DNA of 64,000 nucleotides, taken from the NCBI RefSeq assembly GCF_024582695.1, contig NZ_CP102081.1, positions 248,001-312,000 on the forward strand, written 5' to 3'. Below are positions 1-12,088 of this stretch, one piece after another (the first letter of the stretch is position 1; each line of letters starts with the position of its first letter). Source of the DNA: Mycoplasma sp. 1578d (GTDB taxonomy: Bacteria; Bacillota_I; Bacilli_A; Mycoplasmatales; Metamycoplasmataceae). A program made the translations under genes and the position numbers. Under the pieces are notes generated by a model that saw only the letters and a list, made by a program, of their open reading frames with translations, ran no database searches and was not told the origin of the DNA.

Positions 1-26
1 TATACAGCAAACAACAGGAGGCGCAT

Positions 27-476
27 TTGAAACAGTTTTTAAAAAACAATACTGTCGATGCGACTTTTTTATTTTTTTTATTTCCAATTTGGTCAATTTT
101 AGCCATTGGAGCTTATTGACATGCTGGAAGTTTCTTTGGGTTTGCTATTGGTTCTTTAATTGCTTATTTATCCACTAAAATCAATGTTGTTATTTCACTT
201 TTGCTTAATCCGAAAATGCACAAGCAAAGCATAATTAGATTAATCATAATCAAAAACATTATCTTTTTTATTATTATCGGGATAGTTATTTATTTAAGTG
301 TTCAAATTAACAGTATTTATGCTGGAAAAAATCAAGCAATGCCAATCTTTAAATGAGAATATATCAACAATCCAATTAATTTGATTGCACTATTAATCGG
401 AACCATGATCATTATTCCCATATACGCTTTAGAGAGCGTAATACAACAATATTTGGTAAGGAGGTGAAATGAATAA
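27..476 (+). CDS. AtpI-like membrane protein at head of the ATP synthase operon (MG406-type)
   Basis: The frame encodes about 149 residues with four hydrophobic segments separated by short Lys-rich loops. It reads through TGA as Trp and stops at 474-476, overlapping the atpB start by 8 nt. I chose the TTG at 27 because AGGAGG lies 5 nt upstream (16-21), but the frame is open to the window edge, so the gene could begin earlier. Mollicute atp operons usually carry a small polytopic protein just upstream of atpB (MG406 in M. genitalium), analogous in position to AtpI, which is thought to help c-ring assembly or Mg2+ supply. The function is inferred from position and topology only. Confidence 0.6.
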
Positions 477-1236
477 TATTGCTGATAAATTATGAAATTG
501 AAATCAACCTCAATTATTATCACTCGTTATCACTGTTTTGATTGTTTTAATCTTTTCAATTATTGCTTATAAATCAATTAAAAAAGTTAAACCACATCAA
601 GCCCCAAAAGGTGCAGCACTAATCACGGAAATGTACCTAGCAAACTTGGATCAAATGATTGATGAAAGCATTGAGGATAAAATGCCCAGAGCAAGACATT
701 ATATTGTAACTTTATTCACTATGCTTTTAGTTGGAAACCTTCTGTCACTGTTAGGACTAGAGCCAATTTCAACATCATATTCAATTCCCTTAACATTATG
801 TATTGCGACATGATTAGGAATTTTTGTAGTTGGTTTTATTTACCAAAAACTCAGATATTTAAAAAAATATCTTAATCCATTTGAAGCAATTAGTGCCATA
901 GCTCCACTAATTTCACTTGGATTTCGTTTATATGGAAACTTAATTGGTGGTGGAGTAGTCTTATTTTTACTTTATTCACTCTTTGGTCATTTATGAGAAT
1001 CGCTACCAAATTTAAGTGGTCATAAATGATATTTCATTGCTCCAGTGATTACACCAGTATTTCATTTTTATTTTGATGTTTTCGATGGATTAATTCAAAC
1101 GTATGTGTTCACAATTTTAACTTTAAGTTATTGAACAAATGAGGTTGGTGAAGAAGAAGCTTCACAACCAATTAAAAGCAAAACAAATAGTTTTAAACGT
1201 GTTAAAATTAGCCAAAAATTAAAGGCAATTTATTAA
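469..1236 (+). CDS. atpB: ATP synthase Fo subunit a
   Basis: This is the membrane stator subunit that forms the ion half-channels facing the c-ring. It has 255 residues and several transmembrane helices. The essential stator arginine lies in SLGFRLYGN (Arg153), the equivalent of the E. coli SLRLFGN motif. The C-terminal part, with HFYFDVFDGLIQTYVFTIL, matches the last helix of the family. The ATG at 469 has an AGGAGG immediately upstream and overlaps the preceding gene. Several TGA codons fall where Trp is plausible. It is the second gene of the operon and atpE follows after 15 nt. Confidence 0.95.
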
Positions 1237-1251
1237 TTATTAGGAGAAATT

Positions 1252-1629
1252 ATGTTATCAAACATTACAAAACTTTTACAAGAAGCTACCCAAGCTGTTG
1301 CTAATACAGCTAACAATGCCGCTACTAGTGCAACTCAAGTAGTGAAAGAAACTGCAACAAATGTGGCCCAAAATGCTCAAAGCTCTGGACTTGGTTCGAT
1401 TGAAGCTGGTCTTGTAGCTATTGGTGCAGGAATTGCTATGATTGGTGCATTTGGTTCAGCGATTGGGCAAGGATTTGCTGGAGGAAAAACTATTGAAGCA
1501 ATTTCAAGAAACCCTGAAGCTGAATCTAAAGTTCGTAAAATGTTTATTATTTCTGCTGGGATTACCGAGTCAGCTGCTATTTATTGTTTAGTTATTTCAT
1601 TCTTAATTTTCTTCGTTGGAAGAAGATAA
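1252..1629 (+). CDS. atpE: ATP synthase Fo subunit c with long N-terminal extension
   Basis: This is the rotor-ring subunit, 125 residues, against 70-100 for most bacterial c subunits. Residues 1-47 are an extra Ala/Thr/Gln-rich segment. The hairpin follows: helix 1 with a Gly/Ala-rich stretch, polar loop RNPEA (86-90), and helix 2 with the ion-binding carboxylate Glu106 in TESAAIY. Gln73, Glu106-Ser107 and Tyr111 fall where Na+-binding c-rings such as Ilyobacter tartaricus carry Gln32, Glu65-Ser66 and Tyr70. Coupling to Na+ is therefore possible, although the Thr67 position is Ala here. SD AGGAGA precedes the ATG. Confidence 0.95.
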   Translation: MLSNITKLLQEATQAVANTANNAATSATQVVKETATNVAQNAQSSGLGSIEAGLVAIGAGIAMIGAFGSAIGQGFAGGKTIEAISRNPEAESKVRKMFIISAGITESAAIYCLVISFLIFFVGRR

Positions 1630-1645
1630 TTTTATAAGGTGCAAA

Positions 1646-2230
1646 ATGATTCAAAACACAGTTAAATTATTAGCTGAAAATAATTCATTTGATAAACCTA
1701 GTTCACTTCAACAAGGAATTGCAGAGAAATTTGAAGCAATTTTTCCAAGCATCCCCTTAATGATTGCAACAATTATTGCATTCATTGCAATTTCAATTAT
1801 TATTTACGTTTTTTTACGTAAGCCACTTCAAGAAATGCTTAAAAAACGGAAAGAATTTATTCAAAGTAATATTGATGAATCTATTAAATTCAAAGAAGAC
1901 ATGATCGAAAAACTCAATCAAGCCAATGAGAATTTAGAAAATTCAAACAAACAAGCTGAAGTTATTATTAACCGTGCCAAGCTCAAAGCCGAACAAATTG
2001 TAGTTACTTATATTGCTAAAGCTAAAAACGATTCTAAACAATTAATCGAAGAAGCTCATTTAGATATTACTAAACAACAAAAAGAATTTGAACAAAATTC
2101 CCGTGAAATTGTGGCTCAAACTGCAAAACAATTAGCTGAAAAAATTCTACAAAAAGAAATTTCCCAATCCACTCAAGAAGAAATTATTGAAGCTTTTTTA
2201 CAAGATGATAATCTTAAAGGGTTTGAATAA
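1646..2230 (+). CDS. atpF: ATP synthase Fo subunit b
   Basis: This is the peripheral stalk subunit linking Fo to F1 through AtpH. It has 194 residues: a short N-terminus, one transmembrane helix (about residues 30-52, MIATIIAFIAISIIIYVFL), then a long charged helix rich in Lys, Glu and Gln typical of the b-subunit coiled coil. The ATG at 1646 has AAGGTG five bases upstream, and the frame remains open upstream into the end of atpE. The stop TAA shares its last base with the ATG of atpH, indicating translational coupling. Confidence 0.92.
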   Translation: MIQNTVKLLAENNSFDKPSSLQQGIAEKFEAIFPSIPLMIATIIAFIAISIIIYVFLRKPLQEMLKKRKEFIQSNIDESIKFKEDMIEKLNQANENLENSNKQAEVIINRAKLKAEQIVVTYIAKAKNDSKQLIEEAHLDITKQQKEFEQNSREIVAQTAKQLAEKILQKEISQSTQEEIIEAFLQDDNLKGFE

Positions 2231-2784
2231 TGCTTGATAAATCTACTGTTAAAGGATATGTAATTGCTATTTTTGAATTAGTCAAAGAATCAAATAAAAC
2301 AAACTTAATTCACAAGCAAATGAATAAGCTTTTAAATATTATTAAGGCTAATCCAGAATTAATTCCTTTTTTAAATAATGATTTGATTTCTAAAGATGAT
2401 AAGCTCTCTTTAATTGATCAAATTCTGGTCGACTTTGATCAATTAATTATTAATAGTGTCAAAGTGATCATTGAGCGTAAAAGCGTGAACAAATTAAAAA
2501 AAATCATCACTCATTATTTAAAATTATCTAATCAAGCTTTAAACATTTCTTTTGTGAAAGTAATTACAGCTAAACTGCTTTCACACGATTACTTAGCCAA
2601 AATTCAAGCTAAACTTGAAAAGCAATATAATAAAACTTTTGAACTCAAACACGTTGTAGATCCTTCACTAATTTCAGGGTTTAAAATTGTTTTTGATAGC
2701 AAAATTATTCAAAGTAATTATCAAAATGATTTAAATGAACTCATTGGAGCTATAACTTCACACAAACCCAAAGGAGATAAATAA
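2230..2784 (+). CDS. atpH: ATP synthase F1 subunit delta
   Basis: This is the 184-residue stalk subunit (OSCP/delta family) that attaches subunit b to the top of the F1 hexamer. The N-terminus ([13 protein letters not shown]) matches the usual Y-A-x-A-L-F-E start of the family. The C-terminal half ends with the family motif in degenerate form ([20 protein letters not shown], compare the usual P-x-L-I-G-G-x-x-I-x-V-G-D). Start and stop overlap by one base with atpF and atpA (TAATG), so three genes are translationally coupled. Confidence 0.92.
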   Translation: MLDKSTVKGYVIAIFELVKESNKTNLIHKQMNKLLNIIKANPELIPFLNNDLISKDDKLSLIDQILVDFDQLIINSVKVIIERKSVNKLKKIITHYLKLSNQALNISFVKVITAKLLSHDYLAKIQAKLEKQYNKTFELKHVVDPSLISGFKIVFDSKIIQSNYQNDLNELIGAITSHKPKGDK

Positions 2785-4355
2785 TGGCAATCAAACTTGA
2801 TGATATTTCAGTGATTATTAAGGATCGTATTAAAAATTATGATCTTAAAATTGATCAATCTGAAATTGGAAAAGTTGTTTCAATTGGTGATGGAATTGCT
2901 CTTGTTTCAGGAATCGAAAAAGTCATGAACTCAGAAATTGTTGTTTTTGAAAATGGAGTTTATGGACTGGCTTTAAACCTTGAAGAAGAAGTAGTGGGAA
3001 TTGCTTTATTTGGAGATGCTAACTCAGTTTCTGAAGGTGATGTAGTTCGTCGCACTAATAAAGTTATTTCAGTGGAAGTAGGAGATGAATTACTCGGTAG
3101 AGTTGTTAATGCCCTTGGACAACCAATTGACGGTAAAGGTGAAATTAAAGTAAGCAAAACCAGAGAAATTTTCAAAGTAGCTAGTGGAGTTATGTCTCGA
3201 AAAGAAGTTAATCAACCACTAGAAACTGGAATCATTGCAATTGATTCAATGATTCCAATTGGAAAAGGTCAAAGAGAGCTTATTATTGGTGATCGTCAAA
3301 CTGGGAAAACCGCTATTGCAATTGATACTATTATTAACCAAAAAGGAAAAGATGTGTATTGTGTGTATGTAGCGATTGGACAAAAAAATTCAACAGTAGC
3401 ACAAATTGTAAAGAAACTAGCCGATTCAGAGGCTCTTGAATATACCACCATTGTTGTTGCTGGAGCTAGTGAATTAGCACCACAACAATATATTGCTCCG
3501 TACACTGGAGTTACCATTGCTGAAGAATGAATGTCAAAAGGAAAAGATGTGCTCATTGTCTATGATGATTTATCAAAACACGCTACAGCATATCGTACTC
3601 TCTCCCTTTTACTTAGAAGACCACCAGGACGTGAAGCGTATCCAGGGGATGTATTCTACTTACACTCACAATTACTCGAACGTGCTGCTCGTTTAAATAT
3701 GCATTATGGTGGTGGTTCAATCACTGCCCTTCCAATCATTGAAACCCAGCAAGGTGATATTTCAGCTTACATTCCAACCAATGTTATTTCGATTACTGAT
3801 GGACAAATTTTTACTCGTGAAGCATTATTTAACTCAGGTCAAAGACCGGCAGTAGATGTAGGTTTTAGTGTTTCTCGTGTAGGTTCAGCTGCTCAAAATA
3901 AAGCTATGAAAAGTGTGGTTGGTTCGCTCAAATTAGAATTAGCTCAATATAATGAAATGCTCGCATTTGCTCAATTTGGTTCAGATCTCGATGATTCAAC
4001 AAAAACCATTTTAGATCATGGTGGTAAAGTATATGAATTACTCAAGCAAGAGCAATATCATCCAATTTCACAAGCTGCTCAAGCGATTATTTTAGTCGGA
4101 GTTAAAGAACGGATTATCAATCCACTTCCAAAAAGCAAAATTCACGAATATCGCGATTTAGTGCTTAAAGAAATTGAAAACAACAAACTACTTAACATAA
4201 CTTATAAAGAAATAGTCGATTCAACAGTCATTTCATCAGAAAACTATGAAATTATCACTAAAGCATTAGTAAAAATAGTTCAAGACATTATCAAAACTAT
4301 CCCAAATTACGATCCAAAAATGTACAAACCAATTCCAAGTAAATTTTTAAACTAA
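2784..4355 (+). CDS. atpA: ATP synthase F1 subunit alpha
   Basis: This is the non-catalytic nucleotide-binding subunit of the F1 hexamer, 523 residues, normal length. The N-terminal beta-barrel contains [13 protein letters not shown]. The P-loop is GDRQTGKT (169-176), and the arginine finger lies in [10 protein letters not shown] (about Arg365). One in-frame TGA at 3528 encodes Trp just before [13 protein letters not shown], so the gene looks broken under the standard code but is intact. It sits between atpH (1-nt overlap) and atpG (9-nt gap, SD AAAGGTG). Confidence 0.98.
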
Positions 4356-4364
4356 AGGTGCACC

Positions 4365-7050
<2,686 letters not shown>

Positions 7051-7055
<5 letters not shown>

Positions 7056-7076
7056 CTAGCTCGCTAGTTATTTTTT
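7051..7076 (+). terminator. Intrinsic terminator of the atp operon
   Basis: AATAACTAGC (7051-7060) pairs with GCTAGTTATT (7063-7072), followed by a run of T. The TAA stop of atpC lies inside the left arm. Confidence 0.85.
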
Positions 7077-7088
7077 ATCGCTTTTTTT

Positions 7089-7094
7089 GATAAT
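7089..7094 (+). promoter_or_regulatory. -10 box (GATAAT) of the three-gene membrane operon
   Basis: TGATAAT lies directly after the atp terminator and only 8 nt before the ATG at 7103, with no Shine-Dalgarno between. This arrangement predicts a leaderless transcript. No clear -35 is visible. Confidence 0.5.
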
Positions 7095-7102
7095 ATAAAA
7101 AT

Positions 7103-7564
7103 ATGAGTAAATTTTTAATAGCTATTAAATCCAAAATTAATTCAGACACTAAAAAGCTTAAGTGAGTTTTATTACTTGATAAGCTTTTTAGTGGCTTAAT
7201 TTTACTTTTAAATTTATCATTTTTAGGATTGGCGATTACTGCCTTAGTGATTATTAGTTTGCAATCTAAAACTCAAAAAATCACTGACACCACTTCCTTT
7301 TACATTCTAATTTCGCTGGTAGTATTCATTATTGCTTCCTTTATACTTACTTTAGTGATTGCTATTTACAAGGTTAATGGTCATTTTAAACGCTACAAAA
7401 AAGTGAAACAAACAGCTATTGATCTTAGCGTTAAATACAAATACAAGGTCATCACCAAAGAAGAATTTATTAATTATTTACAGGCATTAACTCAAAAATT
7501 GAATAAAAAAGAAAAAATAATTGTTAAAAATATAGTCACCAAACAACTAACAGGAGCAAAATAA
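7103..7564 (+). CDS. Small two-helix membrane protein, function unknown
   Basis: It has 153 residues. Two strongly hydrophobic stretches (about residues 25-51 and 66-91) are separated by a short polar loop. A basic C-terminal tail (KRYKKVKQTAIDL and onward) is probably cytoplasmic. I do not recognise a family. TGA codes for Trp at residue 26. The start ATG at 7103 has a -10 box 8 nt upstream and no SD. It is the first of three consecutive overlapping genes of similar plan, so the three products may form one membrane complex; that is inferred only from overlap and similar topology. Confidence 0.75.
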
Positions 7565-8067
7565 TGAACGCAATTCAAATTCATGAAAAGATCAAGCGAG
7601 AAAATTATCTTAAATTACTTATTTCAGGTTTTTTCTACTATACACTTAATATTATTTCTATAGGTTTGGTGTTTTACATTGGGATAATTGGGGTTATTTT
7701 TATTTCTTCAGTTAATGATCAATATCAAAGCGGAACGAATCCTTACAAAATGATGTTTCCTAATCTAACCAAAGGAGCTAATTATATTTTACTCACTAGC
7801 ATTATTAATGCCGTAATTTCACTAATTTCGGGATTATTATCGTTTTTTGTTATTAATGATTATTACAAAAAACAAAAATCAATTCGTGAAAAGCTTCAGC
7901 TCGAATATTTATTATATTTAGATAAAGTTTCCTTTTACAAAGAATTATCAGGCAAAGAACGTGAATATTTGTTTTATAAGCGAATCTGTTTTTTAGCTAA
8001 AAAAGACAAATATGATCGCGAATCTTTAATCAATAAAGAGGTTAAACATGAACAAAAAAGAAATTAA
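7564..8067 (+). CDS. Small two-helix membrane protein, function unknown
   Basis: It has 167 residues. The first hydrophobic segment is at about 24-48 and the second at about 78-101, with a polar loop of some 30 residues between and a charged Lys/Glu-rich C-terminal half. The ATG overlaps the stop of the preceding gene (TAATG), and an SD-like AGGAGC lies upstream. No family was recognised. It shares topology and a cytoplasmic basic tail with its two neighbours but no obvious sequence identity beyond composition. Confidence 0.75.
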   Translation: MNAIQIHEKIKRENYLKLLISGFFYYTLNIISIGLVFYIGIIGVIFISSVNDQYQSGTNPYKMMFPNLTKGANYILLTSIINAVISLISGLLSFFVINDYYKKQKSIREKLQLEYLLYLDKVSFYKELSGKEREYLFYKRICFLAKKDKYDRESLINKEVKHEQKRN

Positions 8068-8434
8068 AATTAATGAACATGAATTGTGTGACAAAATTAT
8101 TAAAACCGCCAACAAAAAATATTTAAAAAGTTATTATATTTTTGTCTTTTTAAATATGGTTTTAATTTTCATTACTGCTGCTTCAATTATTTTAAACTTA
8201 TTCGCAATAAGATATAATCCCTTCCCAGAAAAGACTATGATTTACTTTATCTTATTATCGTGTATTTCTGTGATCATTGCTTTTTTATCTTCTGTACAAA
8301 CTTTTTTAAGCATTAAAGATCAAAAGGATTCAATGAGTAATAATATTCAAATTAAAATTCAAATTCTTGATAAATTGAACTCAAACGAAGCAATTACTCG
8401 TGAAGAAATTGATAATATGTTTAATACTCTTTAA
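8048..8434 (+). CDS. Small two-helix membrane protein, function unknown
   Basis: It has 128 residues: a charged N-terminus, hydrophobic segments at about 28-52 and 64-86, and a C-terminal tail ending NEAITREEIDNMFNTL, which may form a short amphipathic helix. Its start overlaps the previous gene by 20 nt, and AGAGG lies upstream in the overlap. It is the last gene of the three-gene unit, followed immediately by a terminator. No function can be assigned. Confidence 0.75.
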   Translation: MNKKEIKINEHELCDKIIKTANKKYLKSYYIFVFLNMVLIFITAASIILNLFAIRYNPFPEKTMIYFILLSCISVIIAFLSSVQTFLSIKDQKDSMSNNIQIKIQILDKLNSNEAITREEIDNMFNTL

Positions 8435-8461
8435 AAAAGAGATTTTGAACAATCTCTTTTT
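8434..8461 (+). terminator. Intrinsic terminator of the membrane-protein operon
   Basis: AAAAAGAGATT (8434-8444) pairs with AATCTCTTTTT (8451-8461) around a 6-nt loop. It directly follows the stop codon. Confidence 0.85.
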
Positions 8462-8492
8462 ATTTTGTCATTTAAGGTTTTGATTAAATTGC

Positions 8493-8498
8493 TATAAT
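8493..8498 (+). promoter_or_regulatory. -10 box (TATAAT) of the HAD-ezrA-thiI operon
   Basis: A perfect TATAAT lies 13 nt before the ATG at 8512. There is no Shine-Dalgarno in the short leader. The first gene is therefore probably translated from a nearly leaderless mRNA. Confidence 0.6.
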
Positions 8499-8511
8499 AT
8501 ATATCAATATT

Positions 8512-9354
8512 ATGACAAAGAACAAGTGAGCCATTTTTAGTGATGTTGACGGAACAATTTATTCGTTTCCTGATAAAAAATTAACTGCAGGTAATCTAGA
8601 AAAAATCCACGAATTAAAAGAAAAAGATATCCCATTCATTTTGAATACTGGGAATCCCCCATACAAAAAAATCCAAAATTTAGCCGATCAAACCCATGCA
8701 CCTTACATTGTCTCTTCAAATGGAGCTTTAGTGTATGATAACATTAACAAAAAAACCATTTTTATTGAAAAAATGCCTCTTGAAGAGGTAGAAAAAATCT
8801 GAGCTATTGCTGATGAAATCAATGCCATGCTTTATTATTTTGGAACTGATCAATATTATGTTAAAAATATGACTAAAAAATGATTTGATTTTTTAGTTGA
8901 TTTTACCGAATATAATGAATTTCAAACTCATGGAAAAATTGTTCCAGATATTCATAAAATTGAAGTATATGGAGAACCTGAAGATATTGAACGTTTCTAC
9001 AATATTGCTATGAAACGTAATATTAATCTTAATATTATCAATTTAAAAACACACATTGAAATTACCAAATACGGAATTTCAAAAGCCACTGGAATGGCCT
9101 GAGTGTGCAAAAATGTTCTCAATATGGATGTTCAAGATGCTATGGCTATTGGAGATTCTCCAAATGATATTTCAATGCTTGAGGTTTCAAATTATTCATA
9201 TGCAATGGATAATGCTGATGATTTAACTAAAAAAAGTGCTAAATTTTATACATCAGATGTAGAACAAAGTGGATTAGCTGAAGCTATTGATGACTACTTA
9301 TATCGAACTGATTTTGAATTAAAACGTTTCGTTTCACAAAAAGGAAAAAAATAA
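8512..9354 (+). CDS. Cof-type HAD-IIB family phosphatase
   Basis: It has 280 residues, the usual length of the Cof/YidA family of haloacid-dehalogenase phosphatases, which dephosphorylate small sugar phosphates or cofactors. Motif I is FSDVDGTIY, with nucleophile Asp11 and Asp13. Motif II is LNTGNPP. The lysine motif lies in KYGISKATG, and motif IV is IGDSPNDISML. A C2 cap domain fits between motifs II and III. Five or so in-frame TGA codons are Trp. It is first in an operon with the EzrA-like gene 3 nt downstream. The substrate cannot be told from sequence. Confidence 0.9.
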
Positions 9355-9357
9355 TTA

Positions 9358-10902
9358 ATGAGTCTACAACTACAAGTTGTTTACTTTTCTATTATTGCTC
9401 TAGCGAGCGTTCTTTTCATTATTCTTTTATCGCTTTTAATCACAAATTTATTAATTAGAAGATTCGTAAATAAATTAGAAAATAATTATTTAATAGTAAC
9501 CAGAGAACAAAATAATTTCTTTAATTCACTCAAAAGGTTTAAAGCTTTAAAAGAACAGAATAATAATTATGTCGAATCTTATCAAGCTTTATTAGCTCTG
9601 GAAGAAATTATTAATCATCAAAAAGATAAAATTGATAGAATTTATGAACAAATTTATCAATTACTTAAAAAGAAAAAACTTATTTGTGCGAAAAAGGAGT
9701 TTAAAAAATTTCAAAATGCTTGAAATGAATTTTTAAACTCTACATCAAGTTCACTTAAAATAATTGAACAAGTTAACTCTAATTGAGATAATTACGATGG
9801 AGATATCACTGATATTTTGAATAAATTATCTCTTGCTAGAGAATACATTAACAAAAACAAAACTGTTTTTGCAAATACATACAATTTCATTAAAAAACAA
9901 ATTGATCAATATAGTCAAAAAATTAGTTTTATTGATGACCAATGAAATAATCAAGCTAAATTTGAAAATGTAGGAACTTCAATTTCAAATTTAATTATTG
10001 ATTTACAAAATTTATTTGAATATTTAAATAATTGCAAAATTATTGAATTTTCTTTGTTTGAAGATTTACCCAAACTTTTTAAAAATCAAGAACTTGATAA
10101 AGATAATCTAAACTATAGATTTTTCTTATCAACTAAAAATTCATTTTATAAAGTTCAAAAAAAATTCACCCAATATCAAGTCGATGCAATTAAAAAGCAA
10201 ATTATTGATTTTTATCGTTATTTCCACATTTCTCAATTCAATCAGTTTAAAACTAAAACCTTACAAATGTTAAAAAATGTAGTTTTAAAAGATTTTGAAA
10301 AGTTACATTTTCAAGTATATAAAAACTTTAATCAACTTAATTTAAATAATTATGTAATTGAAGAAGATTTAAAATGATTAGGTGAACAAATTCAAAATTT
10401 AGCCCTTAGCGATTTTGATGATTTTATTGATTTAATTGAGCAAAATCTCAGAATACTTTTTTCGATTAATCAAAAAATTATTGATATGGAATTTGCGAGA
10501 GCTCATGAACTCATAATTCAAAATGGTTTTGAAGAAGAAATTAAAACCAGTTTGAATTTATATTTTGAAGTCATGCAGAACAAATATTTATTTGCTTCGG
10601 AATATCAAGAAAATCTTCAACAACTCAAAACCATCTATGAGCAATATTTCACCAGAGACTGTAATTTCACTAAAGTCGAAAAAGTATGAAATCGATGAAT
10701 TGAGCTACTTTGTTATTTTGTTGAACAAATTTCCATTAATCAACAATATGAGCAATGATTTGATTTAACTTATCAAGAAATTGCTCAAAGCGATAAAAAT
10801 ATTTTTCAAGCAAATGAAGATTTAGTTAATCAACTCATGTTTTTAAAACAAAAACATCAATACAAAGAATCGTTCAAATTACTGCAACAAATTCTCAAAT
10901 AA
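9358..10902 (+). CDS. EzrA-like membrane-anchored coiled-coil protein
   Basis: It has 514 residues: one N-terminal transmembrane helix (about residues 8-31), a short basic stretch, then an almost entirely helical, Lys/Glu/Gln/Asn-rich body. That matches the plan of EzrA, which negatively regulates FtsZ-ring formation in Firmicutes. In Bacillus subtilis ezrA lies close to thiI, and here thiI follows after only 10 nt, which supports the assignment. Sequence similarity itself is not evident by eye. The gene is split by several TGA Trp codons. An unrelated mollicute coiled-coil protein remains possible. Confidence 0.6.
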
Positions 10903-10912
10903 AGGAGCTCTT

Positions 10913-12058
10913 ATGTTTAGTAAAATTTTAATTCGTTATGGAGAATTAGTACTAAAAAAGAAAAATCGTAAACAATTCACCGATCAATTAAGTGTTAATA
11001 TTCATAAGATTACCGGACAAAAACCACAAGTAGAATTTGATCGTATGTATTTAGAATACTCGCAAGAATCAATCGAAAAACTCAAATATGTTTTTGGAAT
11101 CAGTTCATATTCACCTGTTGTATTGGTTCCAAGTGAACTAGAAAAATTTAAAGAAGTTGCTTTGTCTTTAGTTAAACCACAAACTCAAACATTTAAAATA
11201 GCCGCCCGTCGTAATTACAAACAATTTGAATATAGTTCAGATCAAATAAACCATGAATTGGGTTCATATATTCTAAAAAACACTAATCTCAAAGTTAATG
11301 TTCATACACCCGATCAAACCATTTACGTTGAAGTTCGAAGCAAAGCAACATATATTTTTAGTGAATATTTTACTGGTTTAGGTGGTTTACCAACTGGAAG
11401 TAGTGGTAAAGGACTTCACTTAATTAGTGGCGGCTTTGATTCGCCAGTAGCAGCATATTTAATGATGAAACGCGGAGTTGAATTAGAATTTTTATCATTT
11501 CTTACCCCACCACAAACTGACCAAAAAACTAAAGATAAAATCTTGAATTTAGTGAGCGTTTTATCACGCTTTCAAGGACAAAGTATATTGCATTTTGCCG
11601 ATTATTCTAAAATAATGAATTATATTTCCTTAGTTTCTAAAGAAGCTTATAAAATTAATCTTATGCGTCGTAGTTTTTATCGCATCGCTGACCAGTTAGT
11701 AAAATCTAAAAAACTTTTATGTCTCTCTAATGGTGAAAATTTAGGACAAGTCGCTTCGCAAACAATCGAATCGCTAAATGTGATTGGAAGTGTTGCTCAA
11801 ACAGTGATTTTAAGACCTTTAATTGCTTATGATAAGAATCAAATTATTGAATTAGCCAAAAAAATTCAAACTCATGATATTTCTATTATTAAGGCCAATG
11901 AAACCTGTGAATTATTTGCACCTAAAGCTCCAGTCACTCGCCCTTTAATTCAAGTAGCCAGTCAACTTGAAGCTGAATTATCAATGATGGATCAATTGGA
12001 AAAACAATTGCTTGAAAATGGAATTGAAACACTTAAAATTTCACCTAAATATAATTAA
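10913..12058 (+). CDS. thiI: tRNA 4-thiouridine synthetase ThiI
   Basis: It has 381 residues. ThiI adenylates U8 of tRNAs and transfers sulfur from an IscS persulfide to give 4-thiouridine. The order is an N-terminal ferredoxin-like region starting FSKILIRYGELVLKKKNR, a THUMP domain, and an adenylation domain with PP-loop LISGGFDSPVAAYLM. The conserved NGENLGQVASQT is present. Cys332 in NETCELFAP lies where Firmicute ThiI has its conserved Cys motif. There is no rhodanese domain, which is normal outside enterobacteria. SD AAAGGAG precedes the ATG. No IscS gene is nearby. Confidence 0.95.
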   Translation: MFSKILIRYGELVLKKKNRKQFTDQLSVNIHKITGQKPQVEFDRMYLEYSQESIEKLKYVFGISSYSPVVLVPSELEKFKEVALSLVKPQTQTFKIAARRNYKQFEYSSDQINHELGSYILKNTNLKVNVHTPDQTIYVEVRSKATYIFSEYFTGLGGLPTGSSGKGLHLISGGFDSPVAAYLMMKRGVELEFLSFLTPPQTDQKTKDKILNLVSVLSRFQGQSILHFADYSKIMNYISLVSKEAYKINLMRRSFYRIADQLVKSKKLLCLSNGENLGQVASQTIESLNVIGSVAQTVILRPLIAYDKNQIIELAKKIQTHDISIIKANETCELFAPKAPVTRPLIQVASQLEAELSMMDQLEKQLLENGIETLKISPKYN

Positions 12059-12088
12059 ATAAACACTCAATTTAATTGAGTGTTTATT
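12058..12088. terminator. Bidirectional terminator between thiI and the convergent gene
   Basis: AATAAACACTCAA (12058-12070) pairs with TTGAGTGTTTATT (12076-12088), with T-runs on both strands. The minus-strand stop codon (12084-12086) lies in the right arm. Confidence 0.85.

Noticed and set aside
332-523. Minus-strand ORF over the AtpI-like/atpB junction
   Set aside because: It overlaps two well-supported plus-strand genes and has no SD or family features.
3528-3530. Apparent premature stop (TGA) in atpA and in many other genes
   Set aside because: TGA is Trp in this organism. The frames continue with family-conserved sequence, so these are not pseudogenes.
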